DNA of 64,000 nt from Rostratula benghalensis (GCA_013399305.1 VXAI01000020.1:5650607-5714606); one strand, 5' to 3'; shown: positions 1 to 12,148, numbered from the stretch's first letter. Numbers and translations: made by a program. The notes: generated from the sequence alone by a model not told the origin.

Positions 1-3000
1 TATGGTCTCTGGTGAAGTGTATGAAACTCTCTGGAGGGGAATGCCTTCTCCAGATATACAGGCAATTACTTCTTTTGATGTTTTTGGGGAGCTAATGATT
101 CAATTGTGGCAGCCATTGCTTTTACCATGCATAGAGACAGCTCAAGAAATGGAAATACACTAATTACAAGAAGGGTGACGTAAAACAGAGGTTAATAAAA
201 TATGCTATTTACCCTACAAATAGTAAAACAAAAAAACCCACTTGTATGTGTGAGAGATTGGTATAGTATTTATTAATCAAAGCCGTACAGCAGTAAAGGA
301 AAGGAAAACAAGGTATTTGGTTCTTGTCTGATGTATACTATTGGATATTCCCTGCCAGATTTTATAAACAAATAAAGTCTATTAAGAATATAGACCAGCT
401 GTGCTTCTGATACATGATAAGCACGAAGATGAAATTGTAATCAAAAGAGTTCAAATCAAACTAAATTATTTCTTTATTTCTTATTTTTCTTCAAGCACTA
501 ATAAGGTCATGAAAGTTTTCAGCTTGAAGCAATGACAGAAATGAAACATTCACGGTATCTTTATCAGAGGCTGGAAACCTTATGCTTGGAATGATTTCTG
601 CTCTGGAATGTCTGTAATATATTGAAGCCTTAATACCTTGCTAATTGGTACCTTACTAATTAGCCCGTGACAAGAATTTTAATTAGATGCACAGTAGGTG
701 TTCTCCCTACCTGCAGTGAAGGAGCTGTTTCCTGGGGAGAAAAGTGAAGGGAAAAAACCAGTAGAATTCATCGATAGAAGACAAATATAATCTAGTCCCT
801 ACTATGGGAAGACTGTACATTAATTAATATTTTTAAAAATCATGCCTGATAGTTTGTTCTGTTTTGTAAAGTACATTACAGTTCACTTTGTTATTTGCTC
901 TTTTCCCCTGTAGAACAAACTGTAATTTATTTATTTTTTTTTCTGTGACTTGACATGTGTTATAAGGAAAATTAGAAATATAGGAACGTGACTGTCGTCA
1001 GTTATGCTCGTGGCCAGCCCCAGGGACTGAGCTGGCCCCATCCCAAGCTCAAAGCTTGACTCTCTGTAATCAGGGTTAAAGAGCTGTGTACCAGTGAGCT
1101 GGAGCAAGGTGAACGAGGCTGAACAGGGAGATGCCCAACACCCAATCCCAATGGCATTAGTTGAGCCTGGCCTGTAGCAGGTTCTAGAGTTAAAAGTGCA
1201 TACGAAAAGCTTGGAAGACACAGCTGAGTGAATTCCTGTCAATGGTGACTCAAAAATAACAATATTAATGAGCTTTGTCAGTCATTTTTCTTCTATCAGG
1301 AAAAGATGCGAGGGAGGAATAGCACATATCTATCTGAAAATATTGACACTACTGATGTTCTCATTAGCTTAGTGGCATATATCCCATTGAAGAGGATTTT
1401 AGGATTTTCATTTGGGCTGAAGGCTGTTTTAAAATTTGCAAAGTATCTCCTGCAGTGAGTCTTACAAATCCAAAGTTTTGTTCCTCTCCAAGGAAGCCTG
1501 AGTTGTGTGTGTATAAATATAATGTTATTTGTCAGGCCTGGTAATGCCTGTAACCCCCAGCAGTGAAAAGGGTTTGGTAGATAATGGGACATTCTGAAAA
1601 ATTATCATCAGGTCCAGGGAACATTTTACATAAGGAGATATAAACATCAGTAAAAGCAAGGTGAGGATGAACTGCACAAAAGGGAAAACCAGTTAATGAT
1701 TTTTACCCCACTGAAAGGACGCTTTAGGAATGGGCTGTCTGAAGTAAGTGGAGAACTTGCTGTACAATTTGCATAATTTGAAAAATACCTTTTTTTACTT
1801 TACTGGGAAAATTCTTCTGCATGGTAAATATGGTCACAGGTGAGCCATGTTCCGATGGATGCACAGTAGATACTTAAAAGCTAAGGCATATATTTATCCA
1901 GGAGGCAGTATGAGGCAAGGGAGAATAAAGTTGCACCCCTTTTGCTTTCGATAAAGTTTGCAGCAATCACTCCAAACCACTGAGACTAGAGTTTATTTCA
2001 TGAATGTTAGAGAACATCGGTGGTGGAATGAAAACAGCAAATTAATAAATAGAGGAAAAAATTGCCATATTTAAGTGTAAATTGTATCAAGAAACTGAAA
2101 GAAGATGGTGTAATCCTTGTGCCAAAATGAAAATAACCCAGCTTCACTTAATAGAACAGTATATAGTCTGAAAACCATTATTGGAAAAACACTATTTGTA
2201 GAATAATTCTGAATACAGAAGTCAGAGAAGATGATGGCCTATGACCCACTCTACAGATAATAAAAGTTAATCTAAAATTGTATTAACTCAGGTATTCCCT
2301 CAACTGCCCTGTTTGGTAAAAGATACTGTCTTTTGAGAGGGATTTATTAATCCACCTGTCCTACAAGATCTGGTCATTTACCATGACAAATTAGTCTACT
2401 ACTATGAGTTAGATTACAAACACAGATGAGTGTGGGGAACTCAGGCTGGGGTTAGTGGGATTTCATCGTGTTTCATCTTTTATGGACAGAGATTTAAAGA
2501 TGATCCAGGTACAAAATATATTACTGCTTGTTGTCTAATTAGGACGCAAGTTGGGTCTGGTGTATCTTGAGGCATCATCTCATTTTGCAGGTAGCTGTTG
2601 AGTCTTCTCTTACACCTCTGAAGACAACAGCTACCTCCAAGTCAGAGGCTGTGTGGCCACTTCTGTGAAGCACTATATGGAAAGCTCTTCCCTCTGCAGA
2701 AAGGCAGGATATATTAGCTCAGACTTAATGTCATGCTGCGCACATCTGTTTCACTCCTGGCCAAAGTAGAGCATAAGGGTGAAGTTGAATATCCCTGCAA
2801 ACAGGCTGCAGTTGTACCCTTTGTCTCCTTCCTGGTGGGACTGCTGCTCACATCACAAAATGTCCAGCCTAGGTAGCACTATAGCAGAGCCTTTATCAGT
2901 ACTCTGAGAATTGAATAGGCTATTTGGAAAAGGCAGTTATAATGTACCACCACTTCATTTGAACAGTGCATTTTGGAAGGAAAAAAAACCCCACACAACA

Positions 3001-4110
3001 GAACACCTCTTATGTGATTGCCTTTCTTTCTCTGGGAAATAAAAGGGAACTGGTTTTCTATCTGTCCTGAGGTCTCTGGTGATGGTAAACTTCAGCATTC
3101 AGTACTTTTAAACTTCCTGTTATATACATGTGTGGGTTTGCTATGGGATACAGTGGGATATTTTGGATTGCAGGCTTCTACAGAGCATCTTCTTTCTACC
3201 CCAGATGGTCCAATGTTATTTTAACGGTCTCATTGAGATAAGGTTGTATATTACACTGCAGGTCAGAAGCCCTAACCAGACTTGGCAGAGAGGAAAGGAT
3301 ATTTGTTTGCTAGAGTGATTAACCTAGGAAGTGGTGATGCTGACACTGGATTCATTTTTTGAGTGCTGTTAAAGACTTTTATCTGTACTTTGTAGGCTTT
3401 AGTCTTTTGTGGTTTGAATGCTGGCTGTGAGAGAAGCTGTCTCTTTTCGCTATGCTTTATCCAGCAGTAGTGCTCTTTGAAATAGTCTGAAGATTTTTAT
3501 ATCTGAAAACTGAAGGAAAATACATTCTTACTTCTGAGACTTTTACTGGAACTCATTTAATCAGAGGCGTACTGTCTTGAATTTGAATGAATATTTGGAG
3601 TGTGTTTGCTTGAGTAAATAAGAGGGTATTATGTTGTGGAGTAGAGATTTAGTTGCTGTTGGGTTTTTTGGGGGGTTTTTTGTCTCCTCAACCCAGAATT
3701 GTCTGTAAAGGCATTTTTGTAAACTCTAAAATAATATCCAAATCTTTCATGATTTCTTCTCCCTTACATAATTTAAACTGAAGATTCCTTATTTAAGAAA
3801 ACCTAAAATGAATTTCAGAGCTTGTGTTATGTAAGTCAGTTAGTTACATCAAGCAGAAAAACTGAACATTGCCTTTGGGAGAGAGGCGGGGGGGGAACCA
3901 AGTGCTTGAAAGCAGAGTCCAGGGAATGGAGGACAACTTGGGGACCAGCTTCTCTGCAAACCCTGGCAGAGAAAGGGTGGCAAAAGGCATTAGGTACACA
4001 TGGAGCACCAGTCAACCTCAAAGGTTCTCCAGGATCAATTATGGATGCTTATGTATGCATGTTTGGTCTGGGAATAACACTCAGTATTTTCACATGATTT
4101 TATCTTCCAG
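1..4110 (+). other. Intron or 5' non-coding part of DTNA upstream of coding exon 1
   Basis: This AT-rich stretch has no recognisable coding sequence. It ends in the splice acceptor of coding exon 1 (TTTTATCTTCCAG). I saw no CR1 or LTR fragment in it. The one notable structure is a long hairpin at 2589-2636. Open frames near 931-1592 and 3018-3318 have no family resemblance and are taken as chance. Confidence 0.8.
2589..2636. repeat. Long inverted repeat (hairpin)
   Basis: The left arm AGGTAGCTGTTG (2589-2600) plus TCTTC (2603-2607) pairs perfectly with GAAGA (2620-2624) plus CAACAGCTACCT (2625-2636). This gives 17 base pairs with one 2-nt bulge (AG) and a 12-nt loop. Pairing does not continue outward. 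The function is unknown. Confidence 0.85.
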
Positions 4111-4111
4111 A

Positions 4112-4178
4112 ATGATTGAAGATTGTGGGAGAAGAGGAAATACCATGGCAGAAAGAAGGCAGCTGTTTGCAGAAATGC
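4112..4178 (+). CDS. DTNA: DTNA coding exon 1 (residues 1-22, start codon)
   Basis: A pyrimidine-rich acceptor ends in AG at 4109-4110. One untranslated base follows, then ATG at 4112, so a 5' untranslated exon must be spliced on from upstream. The frame reads MIEDCGRRGNTMAERRQLF and continues to AEM. The last base, C at 4178, is the first base of Arg23, giving a phase 1 donor GTAAGT at 4179. The start is chosen because it reproduces the family N-terminus MIED. A second in-frame ATG, Met12 at 4145, has a stronger Kozak context (ACCATGG). Compared with human alpha-dystrobrevin as I remember it, Cys5 and Arg7 replace Ser and Lys. The segment leads into the EF-hand region and has no signal peptide, as expected for a cytoplasmic protein. 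Confidence 0.95.
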
Positions 4179-4480
4179 GTAAGTACTTCCTAGAAGTGTT
4201 TCACTGTGATAGATGCAGCCAGTTGCAGTACAATGTCAGTAAAATTTATGCAAGCTATCCACCTCAAGTAACTGCTATCTCCATTTGACAAATGATTTAA
4301 TGATGTGAGACCAAAACTACAGGAAAATGGACTGATTTGACCAAATAGCAGGAGAGGGGGATTTTCTGTATCAGATTTTGTGATTGTATTATTTTAATCA
4401 AGATGTTACATCTTGAGACAACGGTGCTGCAATGAAGAGGTATAAAGGTGTTCAAAAGACTGAATCTTTTATAGGGGATC

Positions 4481-5053
4481 TGTAGTGGGCCAACACCATC
4501 CAAGTGCTAAGTGTCCACACAGCCACTTACTTAATCCCCAATCAGTGGGATGAGAGAGAATAAGGAAGAGAAAAAGCAAGAAAACTCATGCGTAGAAGGC
4601 AGCAGTTGATTAAGTGACAAAGAGAAAAAATGGGAGAAAAAATGACAACAAAACCCAACAAATGCAAAGGTGGTCACTCACCACCTCCCAACAACAGACT
4701 CAACCCCAGCCAGATCCTGAACAATGTACTCCCTGGAAGACAAAACTCCCCAACCCTTTCTTTCGTTACCCCAGTTTTATTGCTGAGCATGATGTTATAT
4801 GGTATGGACTGTCCTTTTAGCCAGGTGGGGTCATCTCTCCTGGCTGTGTCCTCACTCAGCCTCTGGCCCACTCCCATCCAACTCTGGGAGGGGACAGAGC
4901 AGGAAACAGAAAGGCCTGGATGCTGTGCAAGTGCTGTTCAGCAATAGCTAAAACATCAGCACGATCAACTCATTTTCAGTCCCGGATCTAAAACACAGCA
5001 CCATGCAGGCTGCTATAAAAAAAGTTAACTCCATCCCTGCCAGACACTGTACA
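4481..5053 (-). mobile_element. Solo LTR of an avian endogenous retrovirus (ERVL-like), antisense
   Basis: The segment begins TGTAGTGG and ends TGTACA, so it has the TG...CA ends of an LTR. Its internal order matches a widespread bird LTR family as I recall it: a GTGGGATGAGAGAGAAT block, a TGCTGAGCATGATGTTATAT block, and a GCTGTTCAGCAATAGCTAAA block. The promoter-type box reads on the - strand at 4775-4781, where it is decayed to AATAAAA. Flanks GGGAT (4475-4479) and GGGAT (5054-5058) could be a target-site duplication with a 1-nt offset. There is no internal viral gene. The family name is inferred from memory. Confidence 0.75.
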
Positions 5054-5723
5054 GGGATTCAGGTACTACATACCCCACTTGAACATATTTTTTATAGTTT
5101 CTAGTGAAGCTTTGTGTTTCCTGCGGAATAGTATGTTGGGGATGTACTATGCTAACAATATTCCTGCAATTCTCTTAACGCTCATCACCTACTTGTCTTA
5201 CAAACAATCCACCATTTCTCAAGGACATTCTGTTACATATGAAGTTTGAGACTGTTACCCCCTAACTGTTGCTGGTTACTAGATTGACCTAAGTTCTCTC
5301 TGTAATCACTAAGCTTCTTACTATTTGTTCCCTGCAACATAGTAAAAAAAAATGCCAGAACATCTTCCCCGTCTTCTGGGGGAGACAAAGATGAGCATTA
5401 CTGGGACCTTAGCAACTGTGCACACTGGAAGGCCAGGTCTGTGCTGGTGAACTAAATGTGCTCGGATCTGTTCTCCAAGGGTGAGCCCAGGGACGACTGA
5501 ATGCCCTACATCTGCACTCCTGAGCTCTCAAAATTAAGGACTGTTCATTCAGATGGATTCAGGTGACCCACTGAGAATGGTCTTAGCCCATTCCATTGTG
5601 TCCACTAGATCTGTTGGGCCCTGTAATTATTTCAGTTGCTGTTGTAACTCAGATGGATGTTTCTCTTCCTTGAGTACAGCATCCTGGACCAGTGGAGGGA
5701 GGGGTTCTTCTTTGGCCAGAAGG

Positions 5724-5745
5724 AAAAAAAAAAAAAAAAAAAAAA
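5724..5745 (+). repeat. Poly(A) run, 22 A
   Basis: A homopolymer of 22 A is followed by A-rich, G-interrupted sequence to about 5780. No retrocopy was recognised upstream of it, so it is most likely a microsatellite. Confidence 0.9.
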
Positions 5746-6920
5746 GTGAAAAAAGCCACAAGAGAAAAAAAGAAAAAAAGGATGATGCATTTGCCCATTA
5801 TCAGAACAAACTACTTTTAATTAGAATTATAGAGAGGACTTGAGTTTATATCAGCCAAAGTCAATAGCACAACTTCCATTAACTGCACTTAGTTTGAAAT
5901 ATTCCTAAAATGGAGGATAATTGCTTAAGACTTCGCTGTGGGGATTTATAGTTTGTTCCCACAGTTTTGAAGGGTGTTTTGATGTTGGGTTGTTGTGGAG
6001 GAGTTAAGGGGGTGTCAGGAAAATTTACAGTCAGCAATTGAGGCAGAGGAGGGATTATTTTCCCATACTGTACACAAACAGTTATTGTCTACTATGTTTT
6101 TTTTAACATTTCAGTGTGTTTACTTGTATTTACTTGTCTGGTTTTTCTCATGTGTGCTTCATTTTTCTTTTTGCATGCTTCCCTTCCCCCTCCTTTTACA
6201 CAAGCGCACAGGTAACTGGGTTCCAGCTAGGTAAAAACAGGAGAAAATACTACACTTTTGTGAAAAAATAAATGTTTTAGACAAAGAGATGTCCAGATTG
6301 GTATCAGTTGCTCAATTCTGCATTTTGACAGTCCCCGGTGTTCCTGTATAAAAGGTGTGCTTCACTGCAACAGAAATTCATCCTCCTGTCCTTGGATTCA
6401 GGTGCCCTCAGCTGTGTGCACACACAGCCCATGTTTAATAAAACCCCTTCTCTGCAGGCTGTACACACTGTGGGCCATGCAAAGGTTCATAACACTGTAA
6501 CAGACATAAGGTTCTGGTAAAACATTAAGCTCCACAACCTGCCAATGTTAGAGGAAGAAAATTCATAACATAGAGGACTTTGCCAGTGTTTTAGGTTATT
6601 GCAGTCATATCTGCAATTCTGTGATTAAAACCCCATAGTGCTTTTAGAAAATGGGTCATGTTCCAGACTACACAAGACAGAAAAAAAAAAAAATTAAAAA
6701 AATCCAAGTTTTCCTGCCTTTTTAAGTAGAAAACTCGTTCTGAAGAAAGAATGGATGGATTTGACTCTAACCTTAGATATGGGCCATGATGTGATTTTCC
6801 CTGTATTTAAAGAAGTTTAGTTTTACTTTTTTTTTTTCCTTTCTTTCAGAAGGGGCACTTTTCTAGTTCCAGATTCAAACCTTTGTGAGTTAGTATCACG
6901 ATCAATATTATCTTCTGTAG

Positions 6921-7575
6921 AGTCACACAATCACAGAATGATATGGGGCTGGAAGGGACCTCTGGAGATCATCTCGTCCAACCTCCCTGCCAAAGCAGGT
7001 CCTCCCAGAGCAGGTTGCACAGGGACATATTCAGGCAGGTTTTTAATGTCTCCAGAGATGGAGACTCCACCATTTTTCTCAGTAGCCTGTTCCAGTGCAC
7101 TGTCACCCTCAGAGTAAAGAAGATCCTCCTCGTGTTTAGATGGAACTTCTTATGTACAAGTTAGTGCCCATTTCCTCTTGTCCTGTCAATGGGCACCACT
7201 AAAAAAAGGCTGGCCCCTTCCTCTTGACACCCGCCCTTTAAGTATGTATAGGTGTTGATCAGATCCACCCCCATGTCTTCGTTGCTCCAGTCTAAAAAGA
7301 CCCAAGTTCCTCAGCCGTTCCTCATAAAAGAGGTGCTCCAGGCCCCAAGTCATCTTTGTGGTCCTCTGCTGTACCCTTTCCAGCAGCTCCCTGTCCTTCC
7401 TGAACTGGGGGCCCCAGAACTGGACACAATACTCCATATGGGCCCTCACCAGGGCAGAGTGGAGGGGCAGGATAACCTCCTTCGACCTGCTGGCCACATT
7501 CTTCCTGATGCACCCCAGGATGCCATTTGCCTTCTTGGTGAAAAGGGCACATTGCTGGCTCATGGTCCTGTGGTT
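6921..7575 (-). mobile_element. CR1 LINE fragment, 3' end with partial reverse transcriptase, antisense
   Basis: On the + strand the left edge is the complement of a CR1 3' end (CACAGAATGATATGG followed by CTGGAAGGGACCTCTGGAGATCATC). Reading the - strand from about 7563 gives the C-terminal part of CR1 ORF2, with [39 protein letters not shown] and [10 protein letters not shown]. The frame shifts around 7260, and the rest is recognisable only in another frame. The copy is 5'-truncated like most avian CR1s and has no intact enzyme. Confidence 0.93.
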
Positions 7576-8413
7576 AAAGCTTAAATTTGTGTCTTATCTC
7601 AAAATGCACCACTGAAGTCTAATCACTCAGCTACTCTTCGTCTCACCTGACATTCTCGGGTATAAGCAGACTGATAAAGAGAGTTCAAAATGTGCATCAC
7701 TGTCATGCTTCCAGCGCATGTGATCCAGCAAGAAAACATCAGCCAAAGCTTGCAAACTGCTTTATTATTTTGCAAACTGCAAACCGTGTTACGTGAGATG
7801 AGCATATGCAAAGGAAACAGAGCGGAACGTTGCCAGTGGGCAAAAGGAAGGAAGGAGAGCCACTGGCAACCCTGTAGGCAAGTTACAAACTCACAGTCTC
7901 GTTTGCCATGCTCAGCCCCACACATCTTCCCTCTTGTTTTTAAGGATTCTCCACGTAAGGTCACTTTTCTACAGAAGTAGTTTGACAAATAGATCTCTGA
8001 CTGGGGCAAAATGTGAATCACGATAAAATTAAATTGTCTGTTCCAGGGATTTATCAGCAAAAACACAAACTCCCAAAATAATATCAAGATAATACCATCC
8101 ACTCCATGTGTAAATAGTAAAGAAAAAAGCAACTGTTGCCTACAAATTAGTTTATTTAGGTTTAATACTGCAACCTAGGACACTCAGTGAGCCAGTCTCA
8201 CTTTGTGTTGAATATTTACACCTTCTTAAAAGGCTGAATTTTTTTAAAGGCACACTGGAAGCTTCTATTAGTAGCTGTCACTGAAGTTAAGAGGGAAGAA
8301 GTTCAATTAATTTTACTAATTGGTCCTAATAAAAAAGGAAAGACTTAGTGTTACAAGCATTATCCTCCCCTTTACCAATCAGTAAAGAATTTTTCCAAAA
8401 AATTAGATACTAA

Positions 8414-8436
8414 TGATCAATGATACTAATTGATCA
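8414..8436. repeat. Small AT-rich hairpin
   Basis: TGATCAAT (8414-8421) and ATTGATCA (8429-8436) are perfect 8-nt complements around a 7-nt loop. They sit among several copies of GATACTAAT between 8406 and 8475. Probably incidental. Confidence 0.6.
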
Positions 8437-9950
8437 GTGTAATCATGCTAATGTATCATTGAGATACTAATGGAGAAGAGAAAAACCTCTGTAATTGAGC
8501 AATAAAGTGTATGATGAAAAAAAAATTAAAAAAACTTTCCAAACCTGAGGTTAGGTAGTTAGGGGTAGCTTCTCCCAGGAGCAGATGGTATTAAGACAGT
8601 CAACTGGCAGAAGAGAGCAGCAGAGAACCCTGAGAAGATGGTGTAGGAGAATCCAGTAGGAAAAAAGCAGAGTTTGGGGAGAGGGAAGAGTATCATCCTC
8701 ATTTTCATCTCGCAGGTCAGAGCACATTTTAAAAATTTGGGTCCAAAGGATGGCAGATGGTTTAAGATAAAGTGTGGGTGAATGATGCCGACGTGGCCAT
8801 ATGTACAACTGAGCAGCCCACCTAATAATGTCAGGGGGAATCTTAAGGGAATCATTTGGAAGGCAAGTGTAAAAGCAGATTAGGGCCATATTCCATTCCA
8901 TTCTGCTTACAGCCTGATCATACCTTGTTTGGATGTCTTTCATGCAGACAGTTCCTTACAGAACTCTTTTATGTAATTCAGTACCTTGGTCAACTGTACA
9001 CAGGACAGGTTTTACTCCTGTTCCAGTAGGAAAAAATATGCAAAAAATTTCCATGAAATGTGTGGTACACTTAATGAGTGGTCTTGTATATCATAGGCCA
9101 TATTGTAGCTATGAGGCAACACTTCTTTATGTAAGACATACCATCCAAGAGGGAGAAAGACAGAAATCACAGTCTCCTTATCTACTTTTTGAGGTTTTTG
9201 GGAAGCGTTATGAGTGATACACAGCGGTAGGAGGCCTAAAGACACTGTGCCAAGTTCTGTCCCTGTCCTGGTCCCTCTCTGCTTCACTCACACATGAAGC
9301 AGCTACCGGTCAGTTTGCATCCCTCTCCTGGGCAGCTGGTTTAGAGATGTTTTCAGATCTTTTAAGTTGGAGCATCCAGGGCCAAGCTGTGGGTGAAGCT
9401 GAAGCAGAAAGCTGACCCTTTGAGGTCTCTGTTGCAGAGAAGATATCTCCACAAAATGGAGAAAGGCCTCACAGCCTCTGCATTAGTGGTGCCCCCATCT
9501 GCAGACTGCTGTCAGTCTTTTCATTATGGCATGGTGGTGTTTCTAATTTGGTTTGCTGGAAGTACCTTGTTCCAATCTGGCATGTCAGCCAAAGATATTT
9601 GTTCCGAGCTTTGTTATTAAATATTAAAACTAGATGGAGGTTTTCCCTGCTGTTGGAGCCTGGCCAGCATGTCTTTTAGCCTGCAGCTTGACCAGATTGT
9701 TCCTCAAAGTGACAGACACAGTGGGATGACAGTTCCTTGCCTTCCTTCATAAAAGTCTTTTAACACTGCAGCTCCTGCCATTCCTCCTTCTTTCTCCTCA
9801 CCCCTCACTATTCTACCTGCAGAGGAGGTAGCCTTGAAAGTTGTTACAGAGAGTCAGTTCATGTGTCCCCTTTTTCTTTGGCTTCCCTACTGGCAAAGAT
9901 ACACACAGGTCATATTCCATACGAATGTCACTGTTATTCTCTTCCACTAG

Positions 9951-10031
9951 GGGCTCAAGATCTGGATCGCATTCGCTTGTCCACCTACCGAACAGCATGC
10001 AAGCTCAGATTTGTTCAGAAGAAATGCAACT
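9951..10031 (+). CDS. DTNA: DTNA coding exon 2 (residues 23-50)
   Basis: The acceptor is CTTCCACTAG ending at 9950 and the donor is GTAAGT at 10032. The 81-nt exon completes Arg23, runs [20 protein letters not shown] and on to KKCN (Asn49), and leaves one base for Leu50. This is the start of the first EF-hand-type helical domain of the dystrophin family (Pfam EF-hand_2). Conservation is very high; I see no difference from the mammalian protein as I recall it. Both borders are phase 1, so skipping would remove 27 residues without a frameshift. Asn49, reported mutated in human left-ventricular non-compaction, is the last whole codon here and is intact. The intron that follows, 22.5 kb, is the longest complete one in the window. 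Confidence 0.97.
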
Positions 10032-11718
10032 GTAAGTATGTCAGCATCCCATGGTTATGAGCTTTCCCCTGTACTCCCTAGTCTGTCCTTCAGACCAGTC
10101 ACAAATGGGGACTGTTTGATTTAGCATTGCAAAGGACACTAATCAGAGTGCCTGGGCAGATTTTAAATATTAACCTGTTTATATGAGGAACTTGTCTCAA
10201 ACATGCTGTTGATTCCATCATAGAAGGGTGGGTCGTGATGCAGGCCACAGCTTTATTTACATAACCTACATTGGCCAGTGTTCTTGTAAAATAACATCTG
10301 GGGATTCCAGCAAGATCCTGCAAATCAAATGGTTTTATAGCAGTTCCATGGAGAAGAAATGGTGGTTCCAGTCCTCATCTGCTTGGAGTGCAGCAAACTC
10401 CGTGCAATTTCAGTTGTTCCCCTTTGTTCCAGAAGGCCAGCTAGAGACGTCTTTTCTAAGAGAGGGAACCTGCTTGTAATCTCTGCATGTCTTTCTGACT
10501 CCATCTAGGCTTCATTCTTGAGATGTTTCCCACTTGATTAGTGACTTTTTTAAGGTTTCTTCTGAAATTCAGTGTTTCTTCCTTTACAGCTGAAGTGTCT
10601 ATTAGCACAGCCACGTGCTATGAACTTTAAAGGGGAAATGCAAATAAAATCTGTACTGGAGTGTATCTGTTCTTCTCCATCCAAAATAGGATGCAAATAC
10701 TTAGAATGGTATTTGTTTATGTGTTTTACCAGACCTTTCTATACCAAGTAAAAAAAAAAAAAACCAAACCTAACCATAACTCTTGTCAGCAGTAGCAGTA
10801 GGGGGAGAACTAATACAGAGAAACCAAGTTTTTTTAGTCTTCCTATCTAAACTGGAATGACAGCCTGGCTATGCTTCTGCTATGCACAGTGGTAAGGATG
10901 TTAAGAAATGCTCACTGCGGATAGAGATTGACCACCCAGGAAAGAGTTCCCAGTTTTCAGGCTACATCTATCTGCATTACAGAAATGTTTAGCTTATGCT
11001 GTCCAGGCATACTGGAGAGGCCAAGTTGTGGCAGAAAAGACTTTGGAGAGTATTTATTGGGTTATTGGCTATGGAGCTTGTTGTTCAATCGCTTCCGCAG
11101 CGCATTGCTCGTGTTTTTAATATGTGTTTAGCCAAAGTATGAATTGAAGGATTAGTATCACTTTATAACCAGGCTGCCAGACTCTAAACCCAGGAGGGGT
11201 TTAGTACCTGCCCAGCAGCTGACTTCTCCATTCAGGAAGAAATGCATTGGAAGACGCTATTATGTTGTATTCAGATGTTTATTTTAATTTTTTAAATTTT
11301 ATGTTTAAGAGGATGACATTTTTACTTTATTGGCATGGTTACAAAATCTAATAGGCTGAGGTGACAAAAGTATCCAATTAAGTTGACAGTGACAGCAAAG
11401 TCGTAACACTAATTGCTTTGATAACTGTATGCAAAGCAAATGAAAAAACTAAAGGTGCAGTAGCCTCACTCTTGAGAGTGAGTGGCTGGCTAAAAATATT
11501 GATTGTTAATCTTAACTTTATTCCTCTTATTTGTCAACTGTGATCTGCTCTTGTGGAACTATTGCTCCTCTGTAAAGAACCAATACACATGCTCTTCAGG
11601 TTGCCAGCTTGTGCCACATGGCTCATGGACAATGCTTGGCTTCTGGTTGCCATTGATAATTGTGGAGAAGTGATTTGCTGGTTTTATGTCAAGACAAATA
11701 CTGTATCAACCTCTTCTG

Positions 11719-11734
11719 AAAAAAAAAAAAAAAA
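11719..11734 (+). repeat. Poly(A) run in a purine tract
   Basis: Sixteen A residues are followed by a G/A-rich strand to about 11760. No retrocopy was identified upstream. Confidence 0.85.
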
Positions 11735-12075
11735 GAAAAAAAGGGGGCGAAGGAGGGAAGATGCTTGAAGAAAAATGTTTTCCTAAGAACTAGGCTCTGT
11801 GCAGCTTAAGGAATTACGTGTGTTGCCCTGGAATGGGCTGAATGGTGTGTGTCTTTTCACTGTCAAGTATAGCTTTTTTCTGATCATTTTTGTTAGACTC
11901 TCCCAGGTGGCTTTCTCTCGGTGGTGGGAAGTCATTCATTCACCTGATTTGAATGGCTGTCCAAGGGAGAGCTTCTAAATATAGAGACACTGAACCGAGC
12001 ACTGCCCTGAAATGGTTAATATCAGACCTCCTGCTCATGTCAGCTACTCTTTTTATTTTATTTTTTTTCTTACAG

Positions 12076-12101
12076 AAGTTGCCATTATGCACCACTCAGT
12101 A
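12076..12101 (+). other. Exon-like 26-nt segment between strong splice signals
   Basis: A long T-rich tract ends in TTTCTTACAG (12066-12075). After 26 nt comes GTAAGT (12102-12107). If spliced between DTNA exons 2 and 3, it would give T|AA, a stop codon, straight after Asn49. It is not a known DTNA exon to me, so use of these sites is only a prediction. Confidence 0.3.
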
Positions 12102-12108
12102 GTAAGTT

Positions 12109-12148
12109 CGGGGGAAGGGGGCGGGGGGGGAAGAGAGGGAAGGGGAAA
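12109..12148 (+). repeat. G-rich tract, potential G-quadruplex
   Basis: Runs of 5, 5, 9, 3 and 4 G separated by short spacers meet the usual pattern for a four-stranded G structure. It begins a few bases after the GTAAGT of the exon-like segment, where G runs often act as splicing enhancers. Confidence 0.6.

Larger units (their letters stand above)
4179..9950 (+). other. DTNA intron 1
   Basis: This 5.8-kb phase 1 intron has a GTAAGT donor and a CACTAG acceptor. It contains an antisense solo LTR (4481-5053), a run of 22 A residues (5724-5745), an antisense CR1 fragment (6921-7575), and a small AT-rich hairpin (8414-8436). The rest is unique-looking AT-rich sequence. A 169-codon open frame on the - strand at 7623-8132 shows no recognisable domain. 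Confidence 0.9.

Noticed and set aside
3869..4288. A 139-codon open frame overlapping DTNA coding exon 1
   Set aside because: It shares the true frame only over 4111-4178, and its start and end lie in introns on either side of the real splice sites.
5724..5790. Poly(A) and A-rich tract as a sign of a processed pseudogene
   Set aside because: The preceding sequence does not resemble a known mRNA and no flanking duplication was seen.
7623..8132. A 169-codon - strand open frame next to a CR1
   Set aside because: No recognisable domain, and not part of the CR1 reading frame. Probably chance.
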